A DNA stretch of 64,000 nucleotides from Rhizoctonia solani (lineage: Eukaryota > Basidiomycota > Agaricomycetes > Cantharellales > Ceratobasidiaceae). The stretch lies in contig NC_057385.1 in assembly GCF_016906535.1 (NCBI RefSeq), forward strand, positions 2,294,001 to 2,358,000, read 5' to 3'. Below the pieces are notes generated by a model. The model searched no databases and was not told the DNA's origin. It saw only the letters and a program-made list of their open reading frames with translations. The position numbers and the translations under genes were made by a program. Shown piece by piece: positions 27,591 through 39,007 of this stretch (within the stretch, counting starts at the first letter, position 1; each line of letters starts with the position of its first letter).

Positions 27591-27836
27591 TTGCGTCTCA
27601 TAAGAGTTTATTTATTTTTATTATTTGTGTACGATACACCTCTATGTAATTTTACACACTCATGTTAGTACGATTCTCAGAAGATAGAGCAATCCTGTAT
27701 AGTATGTACCTTCTTATAATTACTTTAAGCTCCTGTTATTGCGGACCGCAGGAACCAACAAATTGGGTATCCAAAGCCAACAACTTGCTAATAAGCGCCG
27801 AAGCCCACGCATCCTTTCCTCAAGAAGTATCCACCA

Positions 27837-28413
27837 TGTCAATATTACAGCGCGGTAGGAATAACAACATACTTTTCGCTCTTGCGCGCTCTGTCCGAAC
27901 GAAGAGCTCCCCACCCGAGGTGGGAAGCACCGAGGCATTTGTAGGTCCTCCGGACCCCATCTCCAACATCCGCCCCATCTTGCGCGCCAACCTCACCGAG
28001 CTGGGGCTACAGCGTGCGCATCCGTACTCTCTATCTGAATTCTCACGCCAGGAAGTTATTGGCTATTCTGCTTCAGCGCTTCATGAACGGCACATCGAGG
28101 CATTCAATCACTCATTTTGGACAGATGTAGGCCATCTCGGTGCTTGGATCAATGTCAATCAACTGAACTATGACTTGCTTCAGGTCAACACTAGGTTCAA
28201 CGCTGCACGCCAGAAAATATTGGATTCCCACCGCCAGTTGGTCCCGGAAAAGATGCTGCCGCAAGAGATACTGCTTTAGAAGCGGATTTAGCAACCTTCT
28301 ATCGTTCATGGCTTGCTGAAGAAGATGCTAGATTTCGAGCGTATATTCTACGATATTATGTTGAACAAATTCGTGGCATATGGCTAGTTTTTCGCTCATA
28401 CTGGTCGGGATAG
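27837..28413 (+). CDS. COA8/APOPT1-like mitochondrial protein
   Basis: After an Arg-rich, presequence-like start (MSILQRGRNNNILFALARSV) comes VGPPDPISNIRPI, the hallmark of the COA8 (APOPT1) family, then ALHERHIEAFNHSFWTD. An intron (GTAGGC..CTTCAG) leads to VNTRFNAARQKIL. The C-terminal part, ADLATFYRSWLAEEDARFRA, lies in another frame, and one extra base in the CCC at 28227-28229 would join the two. COA8 protects or assembles cytochrome c oxidase in the matrix. The stop at 28411-28413 lies 20 bp from the convergent NUP133 stop. Confidence 0.75.
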
Positions 28414-28433
28414 TATAGAATACAAAAGGAAAA

Positions 28434-31400
28434 TTATGTCACTTGTCTGGCACGTTCTACAGCTTCGGCGTACCACTCCTCGACGTCCCCCGAATCAAGC
28501 AGCCGTCGGAGTTTGATTTCCTCAAGTTCCAAGTCACTGAGCAAGGCATCTATAGCGTGGCTAGGAAGATCAGGGAACCGACTACTAAGCGTTGCACTTG
28601 TAGGAGTGATAGCAGCTTCGGAGGGGGGTATGATCAGACTTTCCTCATGAACACTGAGCAGATACACTATCAGCCGCCAAACCGCAGTTTGTTGGATATT
28701 TTGCCAGATCTGCTCATCAGTTTGAGAAGATTGGTCACGAACTTCAATCCAGCTATCAAAACAGTCAGTCGGACTATTTAGAATATCCACCAGGTACTCA
28801 CTCGTCCTCGATCCAGGCTCGCCTCCAAAGTGTCCTGAGTGCATCTTTGTATTCTTTAGATTCCTTCTGCGTTGCAACTAAGAGACTGCTTCCTGACGCA
28901 AATAAATAACTCACGCTAGTGCGTTCAATTACGGATGCAGCGTCAATGAAAGAGGTAGATTCGGGCTTGCTGATGCGCAAGGTGAGAATATCCACCAGAT
29001 CGTAACTCGATAGTACGTTTCTCTGAAGCAGTTGCTTCACCAGGCGTTTGAAAAGCTGGTATCAAGTTAGAGGGCGATTTTTGCAGTTTAGCTATCCCGA
29101 CTTACTGCGTTGTTTGCATCCTCTACTGTTGAGGGAATTAATTCTTGAGCTAGAACATCAGCTTGGACGTCTATAGACGGCCGGCCACGAACGTTCGCCT
29201 CGGCTACTACACTATCGAACTCGACCCGTATTTCGCGCTGCAGTTCAACTAGGTCGAGCTGGTCGTCGTAGACTATACCGGAAGTTCAAACACCCTATCT
29301 CGTTATTTGAAAGTTTCAACATACCTTGGAGGTCGTCTTGTACCTGGCCAGAATTAAAGCTCTCCAGATTGTTTTCAGCAACAGTCGAGAGCTTTGACAA
29401 GCTAAGCAAAAGCTGCGGTCCTATTAATTTTCGCACTGTCCAATATATTTTTAGCACCTACTTGTTTTGCGTCGAGCTTGGTCTCCTTTGCGATCTCTCC
29501 TGATAACGTTGCAGTCGTGCTCTGGAAATCCCTAACAGCTATATCATGAAGCCATGAAATCCGTGGGTAATCGGTACTTTGGAGGAACCCATGCAAGAGG
29601 GGCCAATAGATCTTATCCTGTAACAGCAGGGTTTGAAGTTTACCTATGAGAATAATTCAACCCAATTATAGAGCACAGAAAGTATTAGGATAGTGACTGA
29701 CCGTGTTCGACATACCACTGGTACAATTCGCTAGCGAAGTCCTGTTGGTATCGCTCCAAGTAATTTTGAGTTCGCAGATCACTGGCAAGTTTACTGTCGT
29801 TGCAAAGCTCTGCCAGACTGCGAAAGTCCCTATACTGTTCGGCCAGCTGGAATGCATCCTCGCCCTGGTCATAGGTAGCTATCAAATACAAATCAATATT
29901 AGCGCACAACATGTCCCGAGAGTTGCATACCAAGGTTGCGTAGCATCGACGGCCTGTAATTCGCAAACTGCTGGTCTAAAGCTACAGCTTCTTTCCTGTC
30001 TTCTGCCGATGCATTTTGTCTGCGATACTATCAATATCCCTCTCCTTGTCTGATTTTGATAACCCACCTTTGCAAATATTCCAGTCGCTCGCTATAATTG
30101 GCAAACAAGTATTTAGCTAAATCTTGTAGTTGGCCCTTGAGCTCATTTTGAATGTCACGCTCGGCTGGTACGGTCTTTAGAGTATTGCCCAAGTCTCTTG
30201 CCCGATCCCCTAGCATGCGACCAGTATATGTGAACAGCTCCTGCATAGTCTCGAGAACTTCAGGTTCACTCGTCCAAGGCGCGAGGCTAGGCGGTGCATC
30301 TTCCAAACCATAAAAGCCTAGGCTTTGTTGTCGGAATGCATTAACAGTATTATAGATTATCTGGAACGTCACTGGTAAGTAACTGTGAATAAAGAGTACC
30401 AAATAGTATGTACCATAACCAGTTGGTTAGCCACACGAAGGGTTTCGACAAGGTTGGGAGCACCGCTTCGGTAAGCATCGTCTACGACGTAGTCAGCGTT
30501 TATAATAATTTCGGCCAAGTCTTCCAGCTAGAAAGAGTGTGAGCAGCTGCTCAGTTTCAAGAAACAATGCTACATACGTGTCCCTTGAAGAATGCCCGTA
30601 CGGGACCTTCTTCCGATGGAGCACTGTCATTCCCAAAGTAACGCTCAATTATCTCGGTCAATAGGGACTTTCGACGTTGACCAGAGTGTTCACTGCAAGA
30701 GTGCTTAGTCCGACAAACGAGCGCTTACTGCTTTCAGCTTACTTTTCGTATTGCCACAGTGCGCTTGCAGCAAATAATTTCTCAGCATCATAGGCCAGCG
30801 ACTGCCTGCTTGAATCTGACATCTATTATAAAGAACCAGTTCAGCGACGAGAATATATTGAAAGGGGAAATAAACCAAACTTACATGTGCAGTAGCGTGG
30901 TCCTCATTAAGGAATCTCATAAGTGCCTGGAGTTGACCCAATCGCTGGTTGATATGTTGACTCAGGTCCATAGCATGGCGAGACTCATGAATTGCTAGCA
31001 TTATAATAAGTAGGATTCTTAGATGCACAGTATCGCCACCAATACTTACCCGAGTTAACAATGTCGCGGCTGAGACCGACTGCGGCGCTGCCCAAGTCGG
31101 CCTCCTTTAATTCGGGGTCGAGTCGGAAGACGAAGGGGTTCTAACCATAGGTAACACTTCAGCAGAGTACACAATAGAACAATAACAACACTTACATCCT
31201 GGATCGTACCGAAGCGAATGGCTTGCTCCATGATGGCCCTAGACTGATTGACCTTGCTCCTATGTTCCCGTATTAGTACAAAACTCGGGTGAATATTAAA
31301 CATGAACTGACGTGTCGTCGACACGCTTGATCCTTGAAAGGTCAAGATGGATACTTAGTTGGCCCGATGTAACAGTCATGAGCATCAGTTCGACCGTGTT

Positions 31401-33189
31401 CGAACCAGGTGCTTGCTTGTCCGGAACTCCGTGCCCAAGAGTGCGATTCCATCGACGATCCTTGAACATCAAATGCGTTTTGAACGTTGATCCTGGGAAA
31501 ACTATGAGTGATCTCGTCAGTATGCAAGTATGGATCACATACCTGCATTCAAAGACTGAAGCGTTACTGCATCGACGAATTGAACAAGAGCGACATTCCC
31601 ATTGTCAATGAGTTCAAGCGTAGGGTTGGATGCAGGACGGGGGTCCCGGGTCTTTATAATAAACGTCAATCACCAACTTGACCAGTATCAGTGATGGCAG
31701 ACCTACCCCCTCATAAGGCACCTTATCGAACTTTATTGAGGTGAGAGCATCGCCTGCTGGAGCGAATGATGCAATGGCGTAGGTTCGATATGGGGCTGAG
31801 TCAGTCGACTCCAATTCATTTAGTGGCAAGTACGAGAAGAGAATGAGTGCGTGTTCATTGCTAGGAGTCCAGCGTTAGGTAACGAAGTTCATATGCGGGG
31901 AATACACCCACCCTTGCATTTTAAGGTCGTGTAGCTCAATGTCGAGCTCAGGCAACTCGGCTTCTTCTTGATCCTCGGGAACAAGACCTTGTTGAACAGA
32001 CGCCCGTACATCGTATTCAAACGGCATCTGAACCAAACTCAGGTACAAGGGATAGAAAACAATTACTCGTACTTACCTGCTCCCATCCATCGCCAATGGT
32101 CCACTTTTGTAGAGTTTTTTTGGTAAGTGCCCAGATGTTTTTGCTTCGGGCTTGACGAGTTTCAGAGGCTGTTTCGGAGATAGCCACCACGGCACCTCCG
32201 TCCAGCTCCCCAGTCCCTCTTCCAAAGAAACGAGAAAAGGATAGCAACCCATGGTGCTGGGAGAAAGGTGCGATCACGGTCTGAGTCTTGCCACCAGGGG
32301 ATGACAAGACCATCCGGAGGAGGCGACCAGAGGTCGTTGCAAGAATATAGAACGAGGCCTAAAACCATGATCAACGATGCAGTTTTACTCGGATTAAAAC
32401 GGCCTACCTCGCATCGGTAAAGACTGGAAATATACTCGCCGCCTGAAAGTGAGGCCGAGGTGGTGTAGAAATGTTCAGCCCCCGCCAAGCCGGCATTGAT
32501 GCTCTCCCAAATTCGAATCTCTCCGGCAGTCGAGACTATGAGCAAACCTGGCTCACGACTGGCTCCATAAGGTATCAATGACACGTTGGGCAATAGCGTA
32601 TGCGTAGCATCTTTATTTTCACGAGGGGTTGGAAAGATGTAGCAAGTCGGGGAGCCATGACTTCTCTGTAAAGGGGGCTCAGAGGGAAAGTTAAGATACC
32701 GAGCAAATCCTCTTGCCTTGGTTGGGTTCCAAACGAAACAGGTCTTCTTGGTGACAAGGAAGGAATACCCAGTGAGAATATCGACTTGACCGGTTGATGC
32801 ATTTCGGTCGCTTTCTAAGGAGCTTTTAGCACATGATAGCTGTTGTTTTACTATCGAGAACACAAACCTGAACTTCCCAGTATCCTCCGTACTTCCTCTG
32901 GAAAATGGCCGCTCAAAACCACCGTCAACTCTGGAGTTTTAACATATGTAGGTAGTCCTGTTGCTTCTGCAGCTGTCACAGTTGCATATGAAGCCTCAGA
33001 CCTCATATCTTGGTCCTCTGAAACCGAGTCATGGCCTGGGCCAATTGATGCACGTATAGCAGGTGTATTCAGTCTAGATGTACCAGCACGTGGAGCAACA
33101 CTTGTACGTCGAGGCGGTTGGCTTTGTCGAGCATTCGGTTGGGCCGCACGGCGCGTTCTCGCCACAGAAGGTGCAGGTGATGCAAACAT
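28434..33189 (-). CDS. NUP133: Nucleoporin Nup133
   Basis: A large gene of many short introns. The disordered N-terminus (MFASPAPSVARTRRAAQPNA) leads into a beta-propeller whose first exon has ILTGYSFLVTKKTCFVWNPT, the Nup133/Nup155-like N-terminal signature. The long helical C-terminal half includes YDQGEDAFQLAEQYRDFRSL and AVWRLIVYLLSVHEESLIIP. In the family Nup133 sits at the end of the Y-complex stem and helps anchor the pore scaffold to the nuclear envelope. The start at 33189 is preferred over 33249 because the upstream 20 residues look random and the next gene's stop lies only 66 bp away. I checked only some of the exon joins. Confidence 0.85.
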
Positions 33190-33254
33190 TAGTGCGATAT
33201 ATCGAGTACGACAACAAACTGGCAATACAGCGCTTCTCGCGTCCGTCACGTGTG

Positions 33255-34485
33255 TTAATTATGTAATACAGCCCCGGCCTTTGGCGCTCCTCCTCTCCTC
33301 CTCTTCCGTTCTCGCAAAGGCTTGGGTTCTTCGACTTGCTCAACAGTCTGGGCCAAGTCAGATATGAATCCTAGTAGTTGTGAACAACTCTAACCTTGGT
33401 CATTCCCCATGCCTCCATGTATGATTCAACTGTATGCCAATTCTTGACTGCTGCTTCGGCAGCCAGCTCACGAGCCACCACCCTATAACTTCGTAAAATC
33501 AAGCAAAGTAAATCAACTATGCGCTCACTTTGAAGGCCCTATTCCGGACCCAATTGATATTGTAACATGGCTACCATCGGTGGTTTTGCCCACTACGACT
33601 GTATTTCCCCTTATCATGAGTATTGGTCGATATTGTGAAGGTATGGTCACTTGCGATGGAAAGTAAATTCAACCAATCGTCGGTTGCTCCCAAATACAGG
33701 CATACACGACTCCTTTAAACGAGTCATAGTCCCAATCTCTTTCAGCCCTGGATCATCGTAAGTCTCGAAGTGTGTTTTCCGCCTACAGTACTCCTGGAAA
33801 TAATGAGCACGGGCTTCTCCAAGTGCATTTCCGGCTAAGAGACAATGTTAACGGCGTGGCAAAACAAATGCTACTATATGCTACGCACCTTTCTTTCCTT
33901 TGGAAGCAGCCGCAGCGGTAGCATTGGCTTCATCCACACTCACCAGTTTCCCAGAATTCGTCCATGAAGAGATGACAGGTATGACGAGCGGGAGTAGCCG
34001 GTCAACGACCGCCTGGCTACCAAACCGGTCTGAAATCTCAGCCAAGGCTTCACAAAAGTACGAAGCATCTGCTCGCAGCGATCTCGTAGAGAGTTTTCGA
34101 CAAGACTTTGGTCAGATTGTGCAAGCTTCGACCACCAATATGCCAATTGTTCATTTGATAGCAATTGAGCACAGTGTCCCTGGAATCCTCGATCATCTAG
34201 GAATCCGAATCTGAATCTGGACACAAATCAACCACATACTTCAAGAATTTCGCGCCGTGAAGTCGGTAGCCGTATAAACAATAACTTAGATACAGCAAAG
34301 CGGATAGCCATCATTCCTCGATGAGCTTTGGCTGAAACTTCATACTCTACTCCTTGAACCTCTGGACCAACCGGTCTGCGCCAAGTGGGTAGGTCCAAGA
34401 TTCGTTGGTGAGATTCTGGTAAGAATCTAACTCCTCTCGTGGCACTAGCGGTACTGCGCCCGCGTGGGCTGAGCGCCGAAGACAT
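33255..34485 (-). CDS. Protein of unknown function, dsRNA-binding-like C-terminus possible
   Basis: Starting MSSALSPRGRSTASATRGVR, exon 1 continues to LFIRLPTSRREILE. After an intron (GTATGT..CCTAG) comes NLTKVLSKTLYEIAA. The next block, DASYFCEALAEISDRFGSQA, is in a shifted frame that one extra base near 34071-34075 would fix. Later exons give GEARAHYFQEYCRRKTHFET, then ILMIRGNTVVVGK..TISIGSGIGPSKVVARELAAEAAVKNW. The protein ends with a basic tail RKRRRGGAP and TAA (33255-33257). The penultimate block has the pattern of a dsRNA-binding fold (strands, a Gly-rich turn, then a KxxAxxxAAxxA-like helix). A mitoribosomal or RNase III-related protein is a guess I cannot confirm. Confidence 0.55.
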
Positions 34486-34743
34486 GGTGGTAAGAAAGAG
34501 TTCGATGATCCTAGTGTAAGTAAGCCTCCAAGCAGCTACTTGCTCGGGCGCTTCAAAGTGGCAAATTAAAGGCAATCGGATCAAACTCTATGTACTAACG
34601 CCCTCCATGCAATCTTGCTATATTAGTAAGATGCGTGTGTGGACGAAAAAAGGTCGTCATTGCGGTATAAATTTGAATTTCATGACCGGTCAGTACGATA
34701 ACAGTAAAAACCCAAATGGATATGGTGTGCATCGACTGCTGAC

Positions 34744-35715
34744 CTAGTGATCATCTTTTTTGAAAGTTGACTTCTTATTTCCGAACGATCCTAAAACTAA
34801 TCCACCAAGCACAATTCCTCCAAGGACCCACAAGCCCTGTTTCTCCTCTTGATTGAGCTCCCTCTGGGCGTCCTTGATATTAGTTTCATCTTTCCCTAGG
34901 TTTGGAATCGAAATGCCTGATGCAACAGGCTTCAAAAACTCGCTGGCAGTATCGTTGGCCGTATCCTTAAAATTGAAGTTCAACGAGAGCCCAAACTCCT
35001 CTAGTAATCCCTTGATTCCCATCGGTTGGCTCCCTGCCTCGGATTCAAGAGAGTGAGCATCTGTTGCCTCGTGGATCGCATGGGATGGACCACCACCAAC
35101 GTGTGTAGCAGCAGACGCGACAGTCACTACTTTTGGGGCGTCACTAGGGGGTTCTTGTGGAGGTGAAGCGGATTCGGATGGTGGGGAATCGAATTTTTGA
35201 GCAAGAAAAGGCTGAGCGAGGTGATCAGTACAATAAATGCGCCTTGAAGGCCAACTCGTCTTACAATAACTGGTCCTTCGTCAATCGGCTCAGGGGTTGT
35301 CGGGATCTTGACATCGAGGTTACGGGAGAACCGCGCCTTAAACTTGTCGCCAGAAGGCTCGGCCTGGGAGTAGCTGCCAGTAGAGATCCAGCGCTGCCTT
35401 GCAGAAATATGCGCGGTTGATGGGCTTTCGACAGAGGTTGATGGTCGCTCGTTGGTTTGGTTATGGGAAGCAAGTCTTTGCACGAGCTTGGACTTGCTAC
35501 CGCCGCTGTTGGACAGAATGCTTCAGAACATATATTACGCGATTACGATCCAATACTCACGTCGCCAAACCCCGTTGCTTGGCCTCAGTTCTCAGCTGCG
35601 CTACTGTGTATTCTTGCCATTTCTCAGGAGACTTTGGAAGTAGCACAGTCGAGGCCAACGACCTAGAACGACACTGAGGGACGCGAATAGCTGCCTTAGA
35701 AATTTGTCGGAGCAT
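34744..35715 (-). CDS. Mitochondrial SAP-domain protein, Aim34-like
   Basis: The first exon has a basic, presequence-like N-terminus (MLRQISKAAIRVPQCRSRSL). A SAP motif is split by an intron, YTVAQLRTEAKQRGLAT then GGSKSKLVQRLASHNQTN. The remaining exons, joined by a 54-nt intron (GTAAGA..CTCAG), are low-complexity and end with a membrane segment (GLWVLGGIVLGGLVLGSF) and a charged tail. Fungal mitochondrial SAP proteins of this layout (yeast Aim34) are known but have no assigned function. A start at 35769 is also open. Membrane insertion at the C-terminus is inferred from hydrophobicity. Confidence 0.75.
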
Positions 35716-35880
35716 TGCGGGAAGAAGTGTGATGATGGTCGGGGAGCCACAGGGAAATTTGGAGATCAAGTTTGATTAGATAACCAAACCAATGACATCA
35801 ATTGCCATGTTAGACATTATAACAAAAATGCGGAGATATAATCTAGCTAACGCAAACTAAAAGCGAACAATGAAGCCTGT

Positions 35881-37333
35881 CTATGATTTAAGTGCCTTCC
35901 ATACACCGAGACCGATTTCAAGCAGCTGCAGTTCCTCATCCGCCCCATCACATAGCGCCTTGTCCGCAGCTGCAAACACAGCTGCACATGCTGTCTTTTG
36001 TTTCGACGTTACAGTGTTGTGCAAAATAACAATATCGTGTAACTAGGAGTATGCTGAGTATATTGACTTCGTGACCCAGTGCGATATTAACGAACCTGTG
36101 ATAGTAATTGGGCAACGCTAAATCCCTCTTGCATTATTCGATTGACTTCGTCTCTGATACCGTCAATGTCTTTCGCTACTATGCTTCAGTTAGGATTACT
36201 AATGAAAGATGTCCTATGACTAACCGCGATCTATATCCATTCCTTCATCGGGTAATTCAATGCCAACCGCAGAGCTGAACCGGTTCATCACGGCGTCGGG
36301 CACAACCCCAGCAATTTCTTGAATATCAGAAGCGCTAATAGATGGCGAGGGCTCCTGTGATGCAGATAGGCGTGCTGCTGACTGCAAATAAGTAATAGAT
36401 CGCCGAAGGTCCCCATCTGAGGTCGATATCAGTGCGGTAACAGCCTAATACCAGGCTGAGTACAGACATATACATTCCTCGAATAAGACGTACCTCTGGT
36501 GAAATATCAATATTTTCTAATTTTACGATGTGCTCGAGCCGCGAGCGAGTCGAAGACACGTCAAGAGGGTGGAACCGGAACTTAGAACAACGTGATGCCA
36601 AAGGTTCGATAATTCTATTCACAAGATATTTAGAAGGGAACAAGCCAGTCAGATTGAGCTCTACGCACCGCGTTACATAGTTGCAAACCAAACAAAATCG
36701 AGTAATCTTAGCGTAGTTCTCCATAATGCGACGTAGCGCTGCCTGCGCATCTTGAGTCATTGAATCTGCTTCATCCAATATGATAATTTTGTACGGTGGG
36801 CATGGGTACTTAGAATTGGCCTCGGCCGCTCGTGGAGTTTGTCGCGCAAAATTCTTGATTTTTTCTCGCACTATTGAGATACCACGCTCATCTGATGCGT
36901 TCAACTCCAACACTCGCGTCCGGAAAAGCTCTGGACTACACATCCCTACTTCAGAAAGAATTTTGGGAGGCTCTCTGAAAAGGTGCCTACCCAAAAAGCT
37001 GTCGAGATAGGGCAAGGATGGTACTTGTTTTTCCAGTGCCAGGTGGCCCGTAGAACAGCATATGTGGCAACTAAGACTGAGGTATTTTAGACTGTTAAAA
37101 TAAATCCGCAAATTCAACTCACGTTAGTCGATGTCAGCGTTTTCCTCAGTACGGCAACGGCATGTTCTTGGGCAGAGACATCTTCAATCGTCTGAGGCCG
37201 ACTTGGTGGATGTCAATGTGGCTCCAGGTGTGCAGAATAAAGATCCGACATACTACTTCTCAACCCATGGTTGCAGCGCCGGATCTACCACATTCTTTTG
37301 GACATCTTTCTTCGCACTGCTTTTCAAGAACAT
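35881..37333 (-). CDS. RFC2: Replication factor C small subunit (Rfc2; human RFC4 type)
   Basis: Exon 1 is [20 protein letters not shown] followed by QPWVEK. The intron splits the Tyr codon before [20 protein letters not shown]. Walker A is in [20 protein letters not shown]. The DEAD-like Walker B is in [20 protein letters not shown]. The arginine-finger block is [14 protein letters not shown]. The sequence between the AAA+ motifs ([20 protein letters not shown]) identifies the Rfc2 group. The clamp loader opens PCNA at primer ends. The last residues are [10 protein letters not shown] before TAG. It is divergent from the LOG gene over about 185 bp, which contains a CACGTGAC (37401-37408). Confidence 0.94.
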
Positions 37334-37400
37334 AGTCGCGTATGGTCCGGTCACTTCCTTGAGGATCTCGACCGAGGAAGAACCGAATGGAACGCGTTTT

Positions 37401-37408
37401 CACGTGAC
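37401..37408. promoter_or_regulatory. CACGTGAC box between RFC2 and the LOG gene
   Basis: A CACGTGAC element lies 68 bp upstream of RFC2 and 110 bp upstream of the LOG start. It is the same octamer found in the promoters at 12664 and 12835 and, inverted, at 33245 and 58634. Regulatory use is inferred. Confidence 0.35.
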
Positions 37409-37517
37409 CGCGTCCCCGGCAATTTAGCTTCACAATCGAGTCATTCTCGGTCAAATTGACAACCAAAAGTCGCCATCTTTGGTACTCAACAACTTTAGCC
37501 TATTTTCTAGTTTTGCA

Positions 37518-38406
37518 AGTACGCATTGAGACCTTCTGTATGCACAAATAATAAACTCTCCTTTTAGTGAAGGGAACAACGTTATCTCCGAACACCGCAT
37601 GTGTTTACTGCGGTTCTTCCCCAGGCACAAGTCCTGAATACATGCAGGTGGCTGAAGGTAGGCCTTGAGTTAATCAGCTCTCCTTAGGTGTGACTGGTAC
37701 GTCACATAGCCGTGGGTAGAGCGCTTGCGCAGGCAGGGATAGGTTTGGTCTATGGTGGGGGAAGACGGGGATTGATGGGAGGTGTAGCTTTTGCATGCGC
37801 ACAAGCCGGAGGGAGTGTGACAGGTGTCTTGCCCCAGGCTATTAAAGCCAGCGGGGGGAAGGCACCGGCCCTATACTAGCGAGCAAGAGTGACGAGGACG
37901 AATCGATTTGGGCCAAAGCGGAAACTATTGTTGTCAATTCCATGCATGAAAGGAAAAAGACTATGGCCACACATAGTGGTGCATTTATAGGCCTACCGGG
38001 AGGATACGGGACATTTGAAGAGGTACGATGCGCATATAATCACTTAACATCTACCAAACTTAACGTTAAATTAGGTTCTAGAGGTTGTGACATGGAATCA
38101 GTTGGGGATACACTTAAAACGTACGTCTTTGCTTGGATAGGATCAGTTGTGGCTCACATCTCAACTTCAGCGGTCATTGTGATCAATGCTCGAGGGTACT
38201 ACGAGCCCCTAAAACTACTCATTCAAAACGGTGTTCAAGAAGGATTCATCAAATCTGCCAATGCCTCCCTGGTTACGATCCTTGATCCTCCGGCGGACGG
38301 TGACTGGGGGAAGGCTTTAGTTCAGGTTCTAGGAACATGGAAGCCAGACGAGACAGCTGGATACAAATGGAACTGGAGCCAGACCCAGGCTTCCAAGGAA
38401 GCATAG
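37518..38406 (+). CDS. LOG family protein (lysine-decarboxylase-like phosphoribohydrolase)
   Basis: Exons give TACVYCGSSPGTSPEYMQVA, then GIGLVYGGGRRGLMGG and the family signature GLPGGYGTFEE. In plants and bacteria LOG enzymes release free cytokinin base from riboside monophosphates, and fungal members act on nucleoside monophosphates. All catalytic-site motifs (GGxxGLMG, PGGxGTxxE) are present. The probable start codon is split: A at 37518 and TG at 37568-37569, across a 49-nt intron GTACGC..TTTTAG. No other in-frame ATG precedes the first conserved block, and an in-frame TAG lies upstream. The frame breaks at a G6 (37853-37858); a seventh G would continue it as GEGTGPILASKSDEDESIWA. Confidence 0.85.
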
Positions 38407-38888
38407 ACGCGATATGAACGTTGTTCGGGCCTGGTGGCGATAGGGGTATTTGCCAAATATAGAAGTTGTACTATAACGAAGCGCTTGCACGTGGGAAAAA
38501 TGTCATATCAACTGAGCTTCATCTACTCTTGGTTCATTCAACTGTGATTCTACCACCAGACTACACGAACAAAACTCGACATAGAGAGTGAAAACCGCGA
38601 AAAAAATGAGCCTTTGATAAGGAAATGGATGATGGCGCCCATGCCATGTAGGCAAGTGACAAGGGAGGCTGACGGAGCTGACAGACGTCCTGAGGCTTAG
38701 AATTGTCGGGTGTGCGTATCGTATGGTGTTGAGGACGGTGTGTCTGGCGGCCCCAAAGACGTAAATGAAGACTAGTTGGGGCACTTGAACCGGGATGTGG
38801 ACGGGAGCGAATCTTCCGGAATGGCGCAACGTGGCGTCGGAGATCCAATAAATATTTGTCATGGTACGCACGGGCCACACCACCGGGG

Positions 38889-38895
38889 TATATAA
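38889..38895 (+). promoter_or_regulatory. TATA box (TATATAA) of the TBP gene
   Basis: A consensus TATATAA lies 119 bp upstream of the TBP start at 39008, followed by a pyrimidine-rich leader. Spacing suits a fungal core promoter. Confidence 0.5.
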
Positions 38896-39007
38896 TAAGG
38901 GCCTCGGTTGGCACACGAGCCGTCCCTTCCCCGTGATTAGCATCCGACCTCATCCGAGACCCTTTCCGCCGCATACATTTTTTTCTAACCATGTCTAACA
39001 CCATTAC

